The notes under the pieces were generated by a model. It was not told the origin of the DNA and did no database searches. It saw nothing but the letters and a program-made list of their open reading frames with translations. This document shows, piece after piece, positions 36,484-48,541 of a stretch of DNA of 64,000 nucleotides. Numbering within the stretch: the stretch's first letter is position 1; every line of letters begins with the position of its first letter. Source of the DNA: Odobenus rosmarus divergens (lineage: Eukaryota > Chordata > Mammalia > Carnivora > Odobenidae); NCBI RefSeq assembly GCF_000321225.1, contig NW_004450324.1, positions 881,600 to 945,599 of the forward strand. The letters run 5' to 3'. The position numbers and the translations under genes were made by a program.

Positions 36484-39224
36484 ATTATAGGGTCTCTTTT
36501 GTAAGATAGGTGAGCAGGAAGTCTGAATATTCTCATGTTAATTTTGTCCAGTAACATCGGTTAAATTATTCCATGCATCTCTTTCCATAGCTATAAAAAT
36601 TGGATTCTAATTGGAATAGAATGTTTTAAAGATTGAAATGGGTTCCATAAATCTAAAATTGTTTATTAAAGTAGCAAATTAAAAATGGAGTAATTTTTAG
36701 AATTTACAGCCTTTTTCATTGCATATAAGTAAAATTTAATATGCTCTGGCTCTTCTTCCGATTTGATTGAATGAGACCCTCAGGGTTGCAGAATGTCAGA
36801 GCTGGAATGCACATGAACCCTCCATTCTAAGCCCATTTTAAGTCCCTTACTGGAGAAATTACTCAACTGAGGTCTTCAACATTAACTGGCCTCCCACCAT
36901 CACAGTGGTTAGATGCCGAAACCCATTAGACTAGCCTAGAATGCAGGTCCAATGACTCCAGTCCGGGGTGGTTGTTGCCAAAATCCTCAAAGTCTTTCAT
37001 ACATCTATCTGTCTTAGAATTTTCTAGCACCTCTCCCGCTGTGTTCTGATCCCCTTTGGGATCCACATAGGGATGTGTGACAGTGCCTCTTGATTGGGCC
37101 AGCATGAGCAGGGTGTCAACATTTCGAAGCTAAGAGAATGAGATGCACAATAAAATCTCACAAAGTCAGACAGGAATACTTGCCTTTTTTTTAAGTCAGT
37201 GCAATCTTCATATAGAAGAATAGCAACACCTCTACTACTTCTTTCATTCAAAAAATTGTAAAAAGGTAGAGTTTGGAGATATCCTGTAGAAAAAGGAATC
37301 TCAAGGACCAGATGCTTTTAAGGTGGAATTATTGAGCTTGAGGGCAAGGCTGGTGTCTAGGAAAGGCAGTGATATGTAAATGCAATGGCCGCCTTTAGAA
37401 AAACCCCCGTTAATGGCAGAATGTGTGAGCAAGGATGACAATCTGGCCACTGCTGTTCATAAGACACACAGTGAATCCAGGGAGAAGTCAGTTCCTTGGA
37501 CAGAAGTTAAGAGTATGATTAGCCCAAGTGATGTGCACGGGTAGGTGACAGCTAGCGGAGGAAAGAAGCTCTTCATCTTAATGAGTTCTGGCTTTATTTT
37601 CCAGGCACACACACGGCTTGCTGCTCCTGCAGAGTATGCAGATTGTCCCAGGGAAATGGTTTCTTCTCTCCCCTGAGCCAGCCCTGGAACCGGGCCGAGG
37701 TCCTGCCTGAGGGAATGCTCCTCTTGCTGGGCCCTGATCTGTGCCCTGAACCCCACCCGGCAGGACCACAGCTGCCGCCCTTTGCTCATTACCTTTCCCC
37801 ATCCCAGAAGCTCCTTCCGAACGTAGTGCTCTTTGGGGGAAATAATCACAGTTTCTGAGCTGAGGACAGATTCCTTTTCAGTATCACATGGCAAAATATT
37901 AGAAGAAAAAAATTATAAGAAATTTAAAAATTCAAAACAGAAAATAATTAAGCGCCTTTACGCTAACCTTGATAACCTCAGTCTTTGAATTTTCTCCCTC
38001 CCTGAGAGCAATCACTTCTGTGCTGCCAAAAGAAATGAAGTGTGATTCCTCCCAAGTCATTACTGTGATCTCCATCAAAGACTAGCAAAGACAGTAATTA
38101 GTACTCTACCCCAAACCAGCCTCAAATTTGATGGAGACCGCACTTGTCCTTTGCGCGGCTTAAGAGAAGCATTTCTAATTCCTAGAATTTCCCCATAAGT
38201 AGCTGTCATTTGGCAGAAGTTTCTGGAATTGCTGCTTCTTGTAGACCTCTCCTGCTGCTAACAATTCTTTTCAAGAAAAAAAGAAGTCCTTTTTTTTTTT
38301 AATTAATAAGCGGCACCACATTACTTTCATTGTGAAATCACCATCAGAAAACATTAAAGTTAAGGGAGGAGGAAAAATCTAAAACTCCACCTTGGTTTCT
38401 TGGCAGCACTGAGGTCCACATATTCATCCAGAAAGCTGTTTGCAATTTCCAGAGTGGCCAGGACAGCCATTCAATGAGGGCAAAATCCACAGGTGCAACT
38501 GGACGCTAGGGATCCTATTTTGACCAGTTTCCGAATATACACGGAAGTTCTAGTGTGCAGCGTACAGGTGCGGTAGGCCCAGACAAGCAGGAAAGCTTGG
38601 TCAGAAGGTCATCCAAACTTCCAGAATGTGGTCATGAATAGTGGGTAAAACTCTACCCAACTCTGTGGCCCTTCGAGAGTTCTAGGACACAGTGCCGGGA
38701 GAGGGAACCTAGAGCCCCGGATCTGAGGCAACAGAGAGCTAAGAGTCCAGGGAGACCAGGGTGGCTCGAGCTTGCAGGACAGAGGGAGAGAGAAGATGCT
38801 GTGTACAGAGAGCATCTTAGATCTGCAGGGGGTCTCCCCAGGGAAATGCAGCGGAGTCTACCGCTCACTTTCTAAAGGCACACTCTGGTCCTTCCAGCCC
38901 CAGAAATGTTTAGTGTCAGTTACCACACAAGCTGATTTTTTTTAATATGTAAATTTCACAATGGGATTTTTCTGTCACCATACATGTCTTAGACCTTGTT
39001 AACAGTAATTAGTATTATTTTCCTCTGGCAAATAACATCCACGGGTTAATTAAAGATCTCTGGGCTGGGGTGAACGTACCTTGTCCATGTTATATGAGCA
39101 AATCACTGATGCTTCACTTTCTTCATGTAAAATAAAGCAGTTAATACCCTTCATGTTGTCTCACACAGGATGGTGGATGGGTGACAATATAAAAAATACT
39201 TTTTTTTTTTTCAGGGAAAAGCAC
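36484..39224. other. Intergenic, unique sequence with a GC-richer patch
   Basis: No gene recognised. 37560-37860 is GC-richer than its surroundings and is open in several frames; none resembles a known protein. 38000-38160 and 38990-39060 contain TAATTA and GGTTAATTAAA motifs and may be conserved noncoding DNA; that is inference only. Confidence 0.55.
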
Positions 39225-39410
39225 TATGCAATTTGATCCGTCAGTAGCCACTAGACACACATGACTATTTAGATTTAAATTAATTAAAAGTAAATAAAAT
39301 TTTAAAATGCAGCTCCTCAATTACATTAGTTGCATTTCAAGATCCCAAGAGTCACATGTGGCTAGTGGCTACCATATTAGACAGCACAGATATAGAACAT
39401 TTCCATCATT
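39225..39410. repeat. Old interspersed repeat, same family as 33055-33365
   Basis: TCAGTAGCCACTAGACACAC on the left and AGTCACATGTGGCTAGTGGC followed by TACCATATTAGACAGCACAG on the right. The two ends look like imperfect complementary versions of each other, which would fit a DNA transposon, but I do not assign a family. Confidence 0.6.
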
Positions 39411-41306
39411 GTAAAAAGTTCATTGAAGAGGGTTAGAATATACAGTTTTATAATACTTAAGAGATGAGGCACCTTTTAAAACCAAGTCTTTGACTTTCTC
39501 TTATGGCAAGGTTTTTTTGTATATGTATGTACCAATTGGATCTTGAATTTATTTACAGATTGTAAATAAATATAAAGCATTTAGAAATAAAACTTTCAAG
39601 GGCATCTTATAATGTATTTTTTAAAATCTCCCTTCTGTTATACTGAAATAGGTCTAGAGAAGGCACCAATTTAACATTCCAAGGCAGATGTCCAATCAAT
39701 AGTTTGTCAGAAGAAAGGGAGTCAACACTTGTCTTGAGAGCTAGTTTCGGCAATAATAAATTACTTTGCTTTTCTTTACAAATGTATGTTTGATTGGACA
39801 GTTTCTCAAGTTGCTTGTCTTGATTTTCTCATCGTGAAAGCTCATGATATTGACATTTTTCTCCTGAATATGGAGATGTAGACATTTTGAATATATGGAT
39901 ATATTAACAATGAGTCAAACGAGCTCAATTCCACTTACGTTTGGCAAATAAATTTGAAGCAAAAGAGTCTTTTCCATCATTATTAAAGGGAGGCATTTTC
40001 TCCAAGGCTGTGAGAAGCTGTTCCTCTTGCTGCCTAAGCAGTTTCCATTGTGAAAGAAATTTGCCTCCATATGGATCCCTCCAGGAGACTTCAACTAGAG
40101 TAAAATGGGAAATCTCATCACATGGGGGACTTTTGGGCTTTATGGCAGATACGGGTGGAATTGTTGGGGATTAATTATAGATAATGAACACACATCTCAT
40201 CTTATTCCCCTTCTGAAGATCACATGTCACCCAACAGATAGCCCTCAGTATGGGTGGGTGAAGAAAGCTTCTCTCTGGGAACCGAGGAGGGATATATGGT
40301 GGAGTCAGCACTGGAGCAGAATCCCCTGGCTGTTAATGCCCCAGTTTTCTCATGCTTGGTGACAGCAGTCTGAGACTGTGTTGAAATGGAGGATTCCTCC
40401 AAACTAACATTACTAATCTCAAATAAAGCTTTGACAAAGGGATCCCAGACAGGAACGAGCTCTCTGACAAGTGCAGAAGAGTATGAGATGAGACAAATTC
40501 ATCATAAAGTGTTAAAGGATTGAAGTGAACTTCTGAGGAAAACACTGGGGCAGGGGGACTTGAACCAAAGACCAAGGGTCACCACGTTAAGAACATTTTT
40601 TTCTCCTTTCCCCCAAATGTCCCATCAACACGAGACAAATTTCATTCTTAAGATTATCTTTCATCATTCCTCAGCTTCTTGCTTAGGAATCACCTGACCA
40701 CTGAAACCAAGTTATATTACCTTTAAAGACAAAGCTGTTATGTGCGTTTTGTAAAAACAACAGCATATACTCTATAAATACATTTAGAAAAGAAACAATA
40801 ATTACTTTGATTTTTAGAGATTTTGTTATCTTCAACTAATATTTTGCCAAATAGTACATGCTTCAACTGTTATGTTTTCATAAATATTTATGGATGATTT
40901 AATACATCATCATCTAAAATAATTCATGTCTTTATCTTCTTGAGAAGAGTTACACAAAACATTGTGGTGGACCACAGGTAACAAGGATGTGTAGCAAAAT
41001 CTGACTCAAAATGTACTTGATTGAAATGACATAATTATCAACTTAAAGTCCAGAATTATCAGATCCAATGAGGGAAAAGAAGAAAAAAAAAACTCTTGTT
41101 GAGAAATTCTTAGTATAATATCAATATTCTTTCAATAATAATTTCATAATGTAAAGCTATAGATCTTCATCACAGCTAAGTATATACAAAGATTAACTCA
41201 ATTAATGGTTTTCTTGGGTTGGAGCATGACCTTGAGGAAAGCACTTGATTTCCTAGGCTTTGAAAGACTGGTAAATAATGTTCTAAGCAGGACATCTTCA
41301 GCAGCA
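39411..41306. other. Intergenic, 3' of G6PC2
   Basis: AT-rich unique sequence with no gene, CAN-SINE or confident repeat. Confidence 0.6.
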
Positions 41307-42152
41307 TTTATTGAAATATTAGAAAGCACTACTATAAAACAGAGACCAGGAATTAAGCAGAGGTTCAAGTCCAGACAGTAACCTGACCTGTTTCCCCTGT
41401 ATATGTAGCCATATCTAGAGCCATGGCTGGCCCCATCAACACTCTGCACGGTGCAAGTCAAAGAGGATGTGGGATTTTAATGACATTTCTGGAAAAACAG
41501 CTGATTTACATGGCAATCATCACAGAAGCGTTCACTCTTAACAGATTTTTACTTCTTAAAAATGAAGAAACAAAACAGTGTAATGAAAATACCCGTGAGA
41601 ACACTTGGGTTCTAATTCCTGTTCTGACAATGGTGTGACAACAGCAAGTGCTTTCACAGCTTAATGAAACTCCCTCTCCTTATCTGAAAACTGAGAGGAT
41701 TGGGTTTGACTGGGGCTCCCACTAAAATGCCCACAGGAGCCATAAGCGGCCTGACCTTCCTATGATGAAGGTAACTGATACTGAGGTTCCCGTTGGGACT
41801 GTGAGAAAATGGAGAAGCCTGCTCCTTACTGGGGACAATCGGTCAGCAACGGTGGATTGTTTCCAGGTAGGAATGCAGGCCCTGAGGTGCCATATTGTCA
41901 GATTTGTCAAGAAAATACAGAAATTCAGATTTTTATGTCAAATATTCCGGTTTTCAAATGTTGGTAACTAATTTAAAATGGGGGCTGGGGGGAGACCACC
42001 GTGAAGGCAAAACTAAGCATAGGTTAGGATGGGGCCTGTGGCCGCTGTTTGGTAACCTCTGCTTGGAAGCCTCCCGTCTGCCCCTGCTCTGTGGTTCTGC
42101 TGGAGGATGGAGGAGGAGCTGGGACCACCGAGCACTAAGCCCCTGCACAACT
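41307..42152 (-). other. G6PC2: G6PC2 3' UTR (candidate extent)
   Basis: Downstream of the stop codon on the minus strand, the first canonical AATAAA is at 41312-41307 (TTTATT on +), and an ATTAAA variant is at 41481-41476. Either could set the cleavage site. The extent is inferred from these signals alone. Confidence 0.35.
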
Positions 42153-42664
42153 CTAATTAATCTTCTTTTCACTTGGTTTCATTAACACATGAATACAGTA
42201 GGGAATCAGAGCGACCACAGTCAGTGGGATGGATGCACTTTTACAGAAAGACAGGACGTAAAATAAATGCTCTGCATGAGTGGGGATCTTGATGAAATGG
42301 TAGAGCTGCAGTGTGATCAACGAGGCCACGGCACAGAGCAGCCGGAAGCTCAGCTTGTAGCCATTTTCCCCTCGGCAGCTCCTAAGGAACATCTCTGAGT
42401 TGATCGCAAAGCCCAAGCCAAAGAGCACCCCAAGATTCCTCACGAGTCCGGCAAAAGGCGTGGTGTCAATGTGGATCCAGTCAGGGTTGGCACACCATTT
42501 CTTGGCTATGGGCAGAGACCACAGCAGGTCAATGTCAAACAGTCTGAGAAGCAGGTAAAAGCCGAGTGCAAACAGAAAGAGGAAGAGGTTGGTCTTCAGA
42601 TATGTGCTCAGGCCGGCTGTTTGGATGCCTGGAGTGTGTTCAAAGGCCTCCGCCACAAGCATGC
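42153..42664 (-). CDS. G6PC2: G6PC2 exon 5 (last)
   Basis: 512 nt. GC completes a split Gly codon, then [18 protein letters not shown] and a long series of hydrophobic segments, including [19 protein letters not shown] and [17 protein letters not shown]. Stop at 42155-42153. The acceptor on the minus strand is TAATCCCCAG. It aligns without gaps to the human last exon as I recall it. Confidence 0.97.
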
Positions 42665-45600
42665 CTGGGGATTAGATAAAGACACTGCAGATAACCATGT
42701 GCCCTTGAGATCCTCAGGAATCATTCCTCTCTGTATTAAAGAATTTACCATCGTGTTCATGATGAAAGGCTTTAGACATCTAGGTCCTATTCATTTTACA
42801 AAGCCCTTTCCCTAGGCAGTAGCTAAAATACTTGCCCCATGCTTTTTCCACCATCCATCCACAAGTGAATCGTTCAGAAGTCCGTGGCACTGGGTGGCAA
42901 ACACTCTACAGGCAGAGCCCTGATCTAGGTGCTCGCAATTAATATTCCAATTGCCATAGCCAATTAACTAAAGAGCCTTTGAAAGGTATGTGGGGCTAAA
43001 TGGCGGAAACTCAAGCACGTTGAACGCCGCTTCAGGAATACAAAGCAGCTGCTCAATGAAGTCCATGGTCATGTAATAATCACTTCAGGTGTATCGAAGA
43101 GAGTGGCGTGGCATGCAGCCTGGAGGGCCATTATGAAGTCCCCCAAACCAAGATACCAGCCTTCTGTCTGGGCTGATAGCTTGGGTGTTGGATGTGGTGC
43201 TAGCCACCCTTCAGAGAAGCCCCACTCACTGAGAGGTTATGTATTTATGCCATCGAATGAGACCATGCCATCGTGTACATGGAGGATTTGAGAGGTGTGT
43301 TGAACTGCTTATGCTCCCAGGGCAGCATTTGGTATCAGTGGCTTGACAGAGTTACCTGAGACTGGGGTACTGACTACCAGGGAGAATCCGACGACATAAA
43401 ACAAATGACACTAAAGCTTTCCAATGACACAACTCAAGGTAAGTGATCATATTTACCACCAAATACTCCAAGAATAACTTGATGAGGAAAATGTGTTGCT
43501 ATGAATACTCTGGAGATGCAGACACTGATTTGAATCAACCAAAAAAGACTCCAAAGAAATGACCAGGTCAGTCTACGATGGAAGAATAGATATAAACGTA
43601 AAAAGCAAAGAAATTGTATCACTCTTAAAATTAAGGGGGTGACACCAGAAGATCTTTCTCAGAGGAATCCATCTAACTGTGACATAACTATGATTCGAGA
43701 GTCGTTTTTTTTCCACAATGTTTTCATGGGCTCCATAGGATCTGAAAAGCTTCAACAGAGGTTTTTCCATTTAGCAATGCATTAAGCTTAACCAGTGCAA
43801 TATCCTGAGATTTTAATAAGTGCTATAAAAGGAAGCCAATTTGACATCCTGATAATTTTTTTAATGGAATATGGGCAATTCAAATTCGGGGGAATTACTC
43901 ATATCCAGAATGACCTAGAATGGATCATATACACTTTTACTCTCTGTTGTATGTGCTGCTTTTCTGTCCCAACATGTTTTTGTCTGAAGAAAACTCACTG
44001 GAGAAGCAGCTACCACTCTGATGAAAGTCACACAAGCATTTCATCAAGGACAAATTTTCACTGGGTTTAATTTTACAGATGCTCAAGAGTCCTGATTCTT
44101 TGTTTTTTGACAAATGGAAAATAAGAGACAAGGGAATTAACTTAGACATTATATACTTTAGATTGGAAGCAGCAATTTGCAAAAAGCTTACAAAAATACT
44201 AAAGTCCAAGCTCATCATTTTCATAAAGAATTAGCGATATTCAGTTATAGGAATCCTTGGGTTTCTGCTGCTGAATGTTTTTTACTGATAATCGGACCAA
44301 ACTGTTATTGAAAAACTAAGAAATAGAAAGAATGAGACTTTCCAAGAGGAAGTAAACAGAAGTTATCCATATGGAAGAAGAATAAACAGGGATTTGGTAA
44401 TATTCAGATAAAGAATAGGCACTCAATAAATACGGATGGACAAAGGAAATGTTGCAGTTATAAAAATCTAAAGGGAATTATAGAACTTATTTTTTAAAAG
44501 AAACAAATGTTTCTTAAGGTCTGGAACTTTGAGGAAGAAATTAACTACAGAGAAAAGGTGAGGATTATTTAGATTCTCTTTCAAAAATGTGTCCATGGAT
44601 AGAAAATGTAATTTCTTTAAATTATAACTTTTGACTTGTTGTTTGGGGTTGGATAACAACACATTAAGGTGTACAAGTTGTGGTCTCCTTAGAATAAACT
44701 TTGTGAAAATACCCAAATTTCTTTGGTGGCTGGTTTATTATATTGCCCAATAGTACTTTAAAAAGTGCAATATGTGATGGATCTTGGAGTTTTTTTTTTA
44801 TTTGAGAAGAACTTTAAATAATGGTATATGTTATAGTATTTTTTAAACAATTAACTGACAAATCTTATCTCAGTAGCCTAATAATGTATGATTAAAGTGG
44901 TGCTCAGAATTGTTTTAATGATAGGTAAGTATTTCAGGAGAAAAGAGAAGGAAACATCTCAATTCTTATAAGAATTATGAATAATCTTATATTAAAGTTC
45001 CAGGTCATTCTAAACACTATGATTCTACTAACATTAAGTCTACTAACAAATTTAAGTTTGCCTCTAGAATGTTTTTAATTAAAAAGGTTGCTAGTCTTTA
45101 AAGCTAGAATATATGTTATTGATGTCAAAAACATTGGTTATTCAAAGAAGGAAACATAATTTTTCTAAACTGATACATTCAAGGGGAGTGATAATTCCCA
45201 AACTTCTCGTTAATCTTAAAGCAAGGGAATATGCATGCAAAAATACTTCCTTATATAATTTTAGATGACTTATGAGCTACCAAAATGATTACTGTATTAT
45301 GGAAACCTAAAGGCACTTCCAGCGAGTCATTAATCAATTAAACATTTCCAACCTTATAATGTGGCAACAGCTCTGAGCTAATGAGGACATTATCTTAAAG
45401 CAAAATATTAACTTTCTATTCATTTTGCTATTTTGGCTATGATTGAATAGAATAAGCACATTTCAACAACTAAAAATACACCAAAGTAAATTTTTAAAGG
45501 GCTTTCTGTATTCACATTCCAGTGCTACAGAAACTGGAGCAAAGCTGACCTGTGCAGGTAAGTTGTCAACGACTTATCCATCTGACTGACAGTGTGGCTC

Positions 45601-48416
45601 AGGGCAGCTGTTACCATGACGTACCAGACACACGATGAGCCCATTGCATGGCCAGATGGACTTCCTGCAACAACAAAGTGCCGATCCATTTGAAAGGTGG
45701 TTAATAGAGTATCGGTATCAGAAATAGACAGTAGAATATTAGCCATGAAAATTACACATAACTTGGAAAAAAACCACAGGCTACATGTAATGTTTAGAAA
45801 TAGAAATAAAAGAAATCGAGTCAAATGGAGCCTCGAAACACTATTTCAAGAAAAATTTTTTCAGATATTTTCAAGTTCATCAAATGCCAGAAATCAAAAT
45901 GTTCGAGGCTAATTAAGAACTTAGGCTGTTGCACCAAAATCTGTCACAGCCCTCCATGTCTTTCATGCCTAATTGTTTTTAATTGATGAGAAAATTAAAG
46001 TACCTGCATTGGATCCTCAATCAGTTTATTTTCCTTGGGCTGAAAAGTCAAATATCTGAAGGATATCATTACTATGTTCTGCTTTACCAATTGACTTACA
46101 AGAGACTGCCATGTGCCAGTGGCTACCTCTGGGCCTACCTTGTGGTTGGTCACTGCAACAGGTGTCTTTGTCATTAAATGGATGAGGGAAGCTGTAAAGG
46201 GCATCAATCCTGACAGAAGCCGGGCAGCCTTCCTACTTCCAGAATGTCTTTCCCATGCAGCTTGATTTTTTAAAAATTCATTTACTTTGATGTTCACCAT
46301 GAGTTTTTACCAACTGGAGATTTATTCAGATTAAACACCAGTCTGTTTTTTAAAAAACACTACATTAAACAAAGACAATCTATTTCTTATAGCTATAGTT
46401 CTTTCAAAGCTATATCTTATACAGGATTTTTCAGATCCTCTTATATGCTTACACAAGTTGTAAATCTTCAGGGAGTGAATGTAGAATACAATCTCTCTCT
46501 CTCTTTTTTTTTTCTTCAGAAAATGTCTTATGAGGTAGAACATTGCTGGGAAATGCTGGGATAAACCAAAGTAGCATTTCAATTGTCTTAAAGGTTATGC
46601 ATCCATCCATCCATCCATTCCACATTGGTTGCACAAAGATAAAATACACATCATCCCTGTCCTGATGGGACAGGTTACTGGGGGAGCCATATATATGTAA
46701 AGAATTAATTATAGTACAGTGTGATAAATAATATGACAAATGGATGTATACTTTTATGGGAGCAAGAAAGAAATATATTTGGGGAACTCATTAGGAACTT
46801 ATACATTCACTATATTCAGTGTTAGTTTCAGGATGTCAAATGGCAAGAATTTTTTGCTATGTAACAAACTGTGGTAAGGTACAGTATCACACATTACATA
46901 ACATGTAATTTTCCTTTATATATATACAAACCTTTTCATAAACTCAATTTTCATAGCAAAGATTTTACATTCATATAGAATCTTACTTATAAAAGGAAGT
47001 GGCCCAAGAAGTTTACTTATATGCTATACACACAAGACAAAAAAAGAGGTTTGAAAGAAAAAAATTCTAAAATTAGAAATAATCTCTACTGGCAATAGTA
47101 AAACCAGGAAGTCCTTACCTCATTCATGAGATTCTCAGAAGATCCATAATAACTTTGCAAGTTGCTCAGCAACAGATAAATCAACATTTCTAGGATTTTA
47201 ATACAGTTCTTTGGGAATTTCTTCTAGCTAATTTTTTTTTGTTTGTTTTAGAATCAAACCATTACATTCTTCCAAGAAATAAATGAAAATATAAAATCAT
47301 TTGGAAAGTAGTCTCCCAATTTACCTTTTTACAAATAACAAAATGATTATTCATAAAACTTCTTTCCTTTTCATTAGCAATTTTTATGCTTATGGACTTT
47401 TAGCATCCATGACATTTTCTTTAATACCCTATATAATATCATATAGTAATTAGGTAATAACCATACATAATGACTCTCTGTTGGAATATCTTTAGTAACT
47501 TGAAGCTGCTAAAATTGCTTACCTGGACCTGTTTCACATGTAGTGGGGAACTGTTCAAGGCATGGACTTGAGTGATTTGGGTAAATCTGAGTTTCTTGGA
47601 CCCACCAGTAAGGCCGATGACCAAACAATATCCTGTATTTAAAGAAATATAAATATGCATACATATTTAAACACACAACTATTGCTTGACTGAAGACTAG
47701 CTATCTCTCCTATAAAAATGACTCAAGCAGAGGGTTGACAGGGAAAGCTCATGATTAAGAGACTTTGGGTTCTCGTCTGTCTCATTATAGAGGATGACAC
47801 AGTCATTTGGAGTTTTTGGCATCCTAGTTTCCAAGAAAAACAGGGTCTTTTTTCCTTGTAGGGAAACTTCCGTGGGTGCTTTGGATTCTTAGACTGGGAA
47901 TATCCAAGTGGTCCCTGGAATTATCAATCCGTTCATTATGGTGCTGTTCATTTAACTATCTTCTTGTTTAATCACAGCATATGTGTTACAGGGTTTGGAA
48001 TTTACTTATAAGTCAAATAAAGTATACATTTCTATGCTTTCTGTAAGTTCTATTTATGAATAGATGTTTCAAGTTAACTGACATGTTTGAAAGATTTTCC
48101 AAGTAAAACTATACACATCTGAAATGTGATCATTAAGCCAAAGCTACAAATTTAAGAATAAACTTTACAAAAAACAAACAAACAAACAGAAGGCTTACCA
48201 TTTAAAAATAAGATTGAACCAATCCCCAATGACTGCTACCCATATCATCTTGGTTCCAACTGTCTGATTAAGTTGAAACCAAAGTGGAAAATAAATAGAA
48301 AAGATATTCCGGGGATCGCCAACATTGGACATAAAATTTAGAAAATTGTAGTAAGCTCGATAGTCCTTCTGCAAATGCTGAATAGCGAGCACTCCATTCC
48401 TATGAAGGAAATCCAT
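42153..48416 (-). CDS. G6PC2: G6PC2 (IGRP, islet glucose-6-phosphatase), complete, 5 exons
   Basis: G6PC2 is an ER multispanning phosphatase of pancreatic beta cells that hydrolyses glucose-6-phosphate, opposes glucokinase and lowers the glucose sensitivity of insulin secretion. The minus-strand exons are 48416-48199, 47632-47523, 45664-45550, 43572-43457 and 42664-42153 (218, 110, 115, 116 and 512 nt). Together they make 1071 nt, or 356 residues plus stop. The phosphatase signature is complete: K72 and R79 in FKWILFGHRP, H115 in SPSGHAMG, and R169 and H175 in [14 protein letters not shown]92 in PNHSS is the expected glycosylation site. The C-terminus KKIN fits a di-lysine ER retrieval signal. 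The human protein is 355 residues as I recall; the extra residue is in exon 3. All introns are GT-AG. The gene runs tail-to-tail with ABCB11 and diverges from SPC25, as in human. Confidence 0.97.
42665..43456 (-). other. G6PC2: G6PC2 intron 4
   Basis: 792 nt, donor GTAAAT, unique sequence. Confidence 0.9.
43457..43572 (-). CDS. G6PC2: G6PC2 exon 4, catalytic SR...H segment
   Basis: 116 nt. A completes the split Arg codon, then [20 protein letters not shown] and [18 protein letters not shown]. It carries R169 and H175, the histidine expected to be the phosphate-accepting nucleophile by analogy with G6PC1. Skipping this exon would remove both and shift the frame. Confidence 0.97.
43573..45549 (-). 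other. G6PC2: G6PC2 intron 3
   Basis: 2.0 kb of AT-rich unique sequence. Donor GTCAGC, acceptor CATCGTAG, a weak pyrimidine tract before exon 4. No repeat family recognised. Confidence 0.88.
45550..45664 (-). CDS. G6PC2: G6PC2 exon 3 with PSGH motif
   Basis: 115 nt. The split Gly is followed by [20 protein letters not shown] and [17 protein letters not shown] plus two bases of Arg. It contains H115. I recall 112 nt in human; the three extra bases are near the 3' end ([10 protein letters not shown] here against DKFSITLHR in human), so the frame is kept. Confidence 0.96.
45665..47522 (-). other. G6PC2: G6PC2 intron 2
   Basis: 1.9 kb. It contains a short ATCC tandem (46600-46620) and AT-rich unique sequence. 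Confidence 0.88.
47523..47632 (-). CDS. G6PC2: G6PC2 exon 2
   Basis: 110 nt. G completes the Trp codon, then [36 protein letters not shown] and the first base of Gly. It holds R79 of the phosphatase signature and the luminal N-glycosylation site NHS. Confidence 0.97.
47633..48198 (-). other. G6PC2: G6PC2 intron 1
   Basis: 566 nt with donor GTAAGC and acceptor AAATACAG. No features recognised. Confidence 0.9.
48199..48416 (-). CDS. G6PC2: G6PC2 exon 1 (coding part)
   Basis: 218 nt from the ATG at 48416. Translation [38 protein letters not shown], then [18 protein letters not shown] and two bases of Trp. This start gives the family's N-terminus, and no in-frame upstream ATG lies between it and the TATA box. 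Confidence 0.97.
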
Positions 48417-48479
48417 CTCGAAAGAGAGGCAATTCTAAACATAGAGCAATTGGAGCTGAAATGCTCTGGGTCCCACTGT

Positions 48480-48541
48480 TTTTATACGCTGCCCTCATGG
48501 CGGGTGCGGCCATTACCGCAACATGTGACGCTGACCATCTG
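48480..48541 (-). promoter_or_regulatory. G6PC2: G6PC2 core promoter: TATA box and two E-boxes
   Basis: On the minus strand TATAAAA lies at 48486-48480, 64 bases before the ATG, which leaves room for a 5' UTR of about 35-40 nt. Upstream of it are two CANNTG E-boxes, at 48527-48522 and 48541-48536, on either side of a GGTCAGCGTCAC stretch. Islet promoters of this gene are known to use a basic helix-loop-helix site; which E-box serves here is not shown by sequence. Confidence 0.65.

Noticed and set aside
37457..37894. 145-codon minus-strand frame in the GC-richer intergenic patch
   Set aside because: Several frames are open there because of base composition, and the product resembles no known protein. 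No splice or promoter evidence.
42153..48416. G6PC2 as a pseudogene, as it is in some mammals or as G6PC1 instead
   Set aside because: All exons join in frame, catalytic residues are intact, and the residues match IGRP rather than G6PC1; synteny with ABCB11 and SPC25 agrees.
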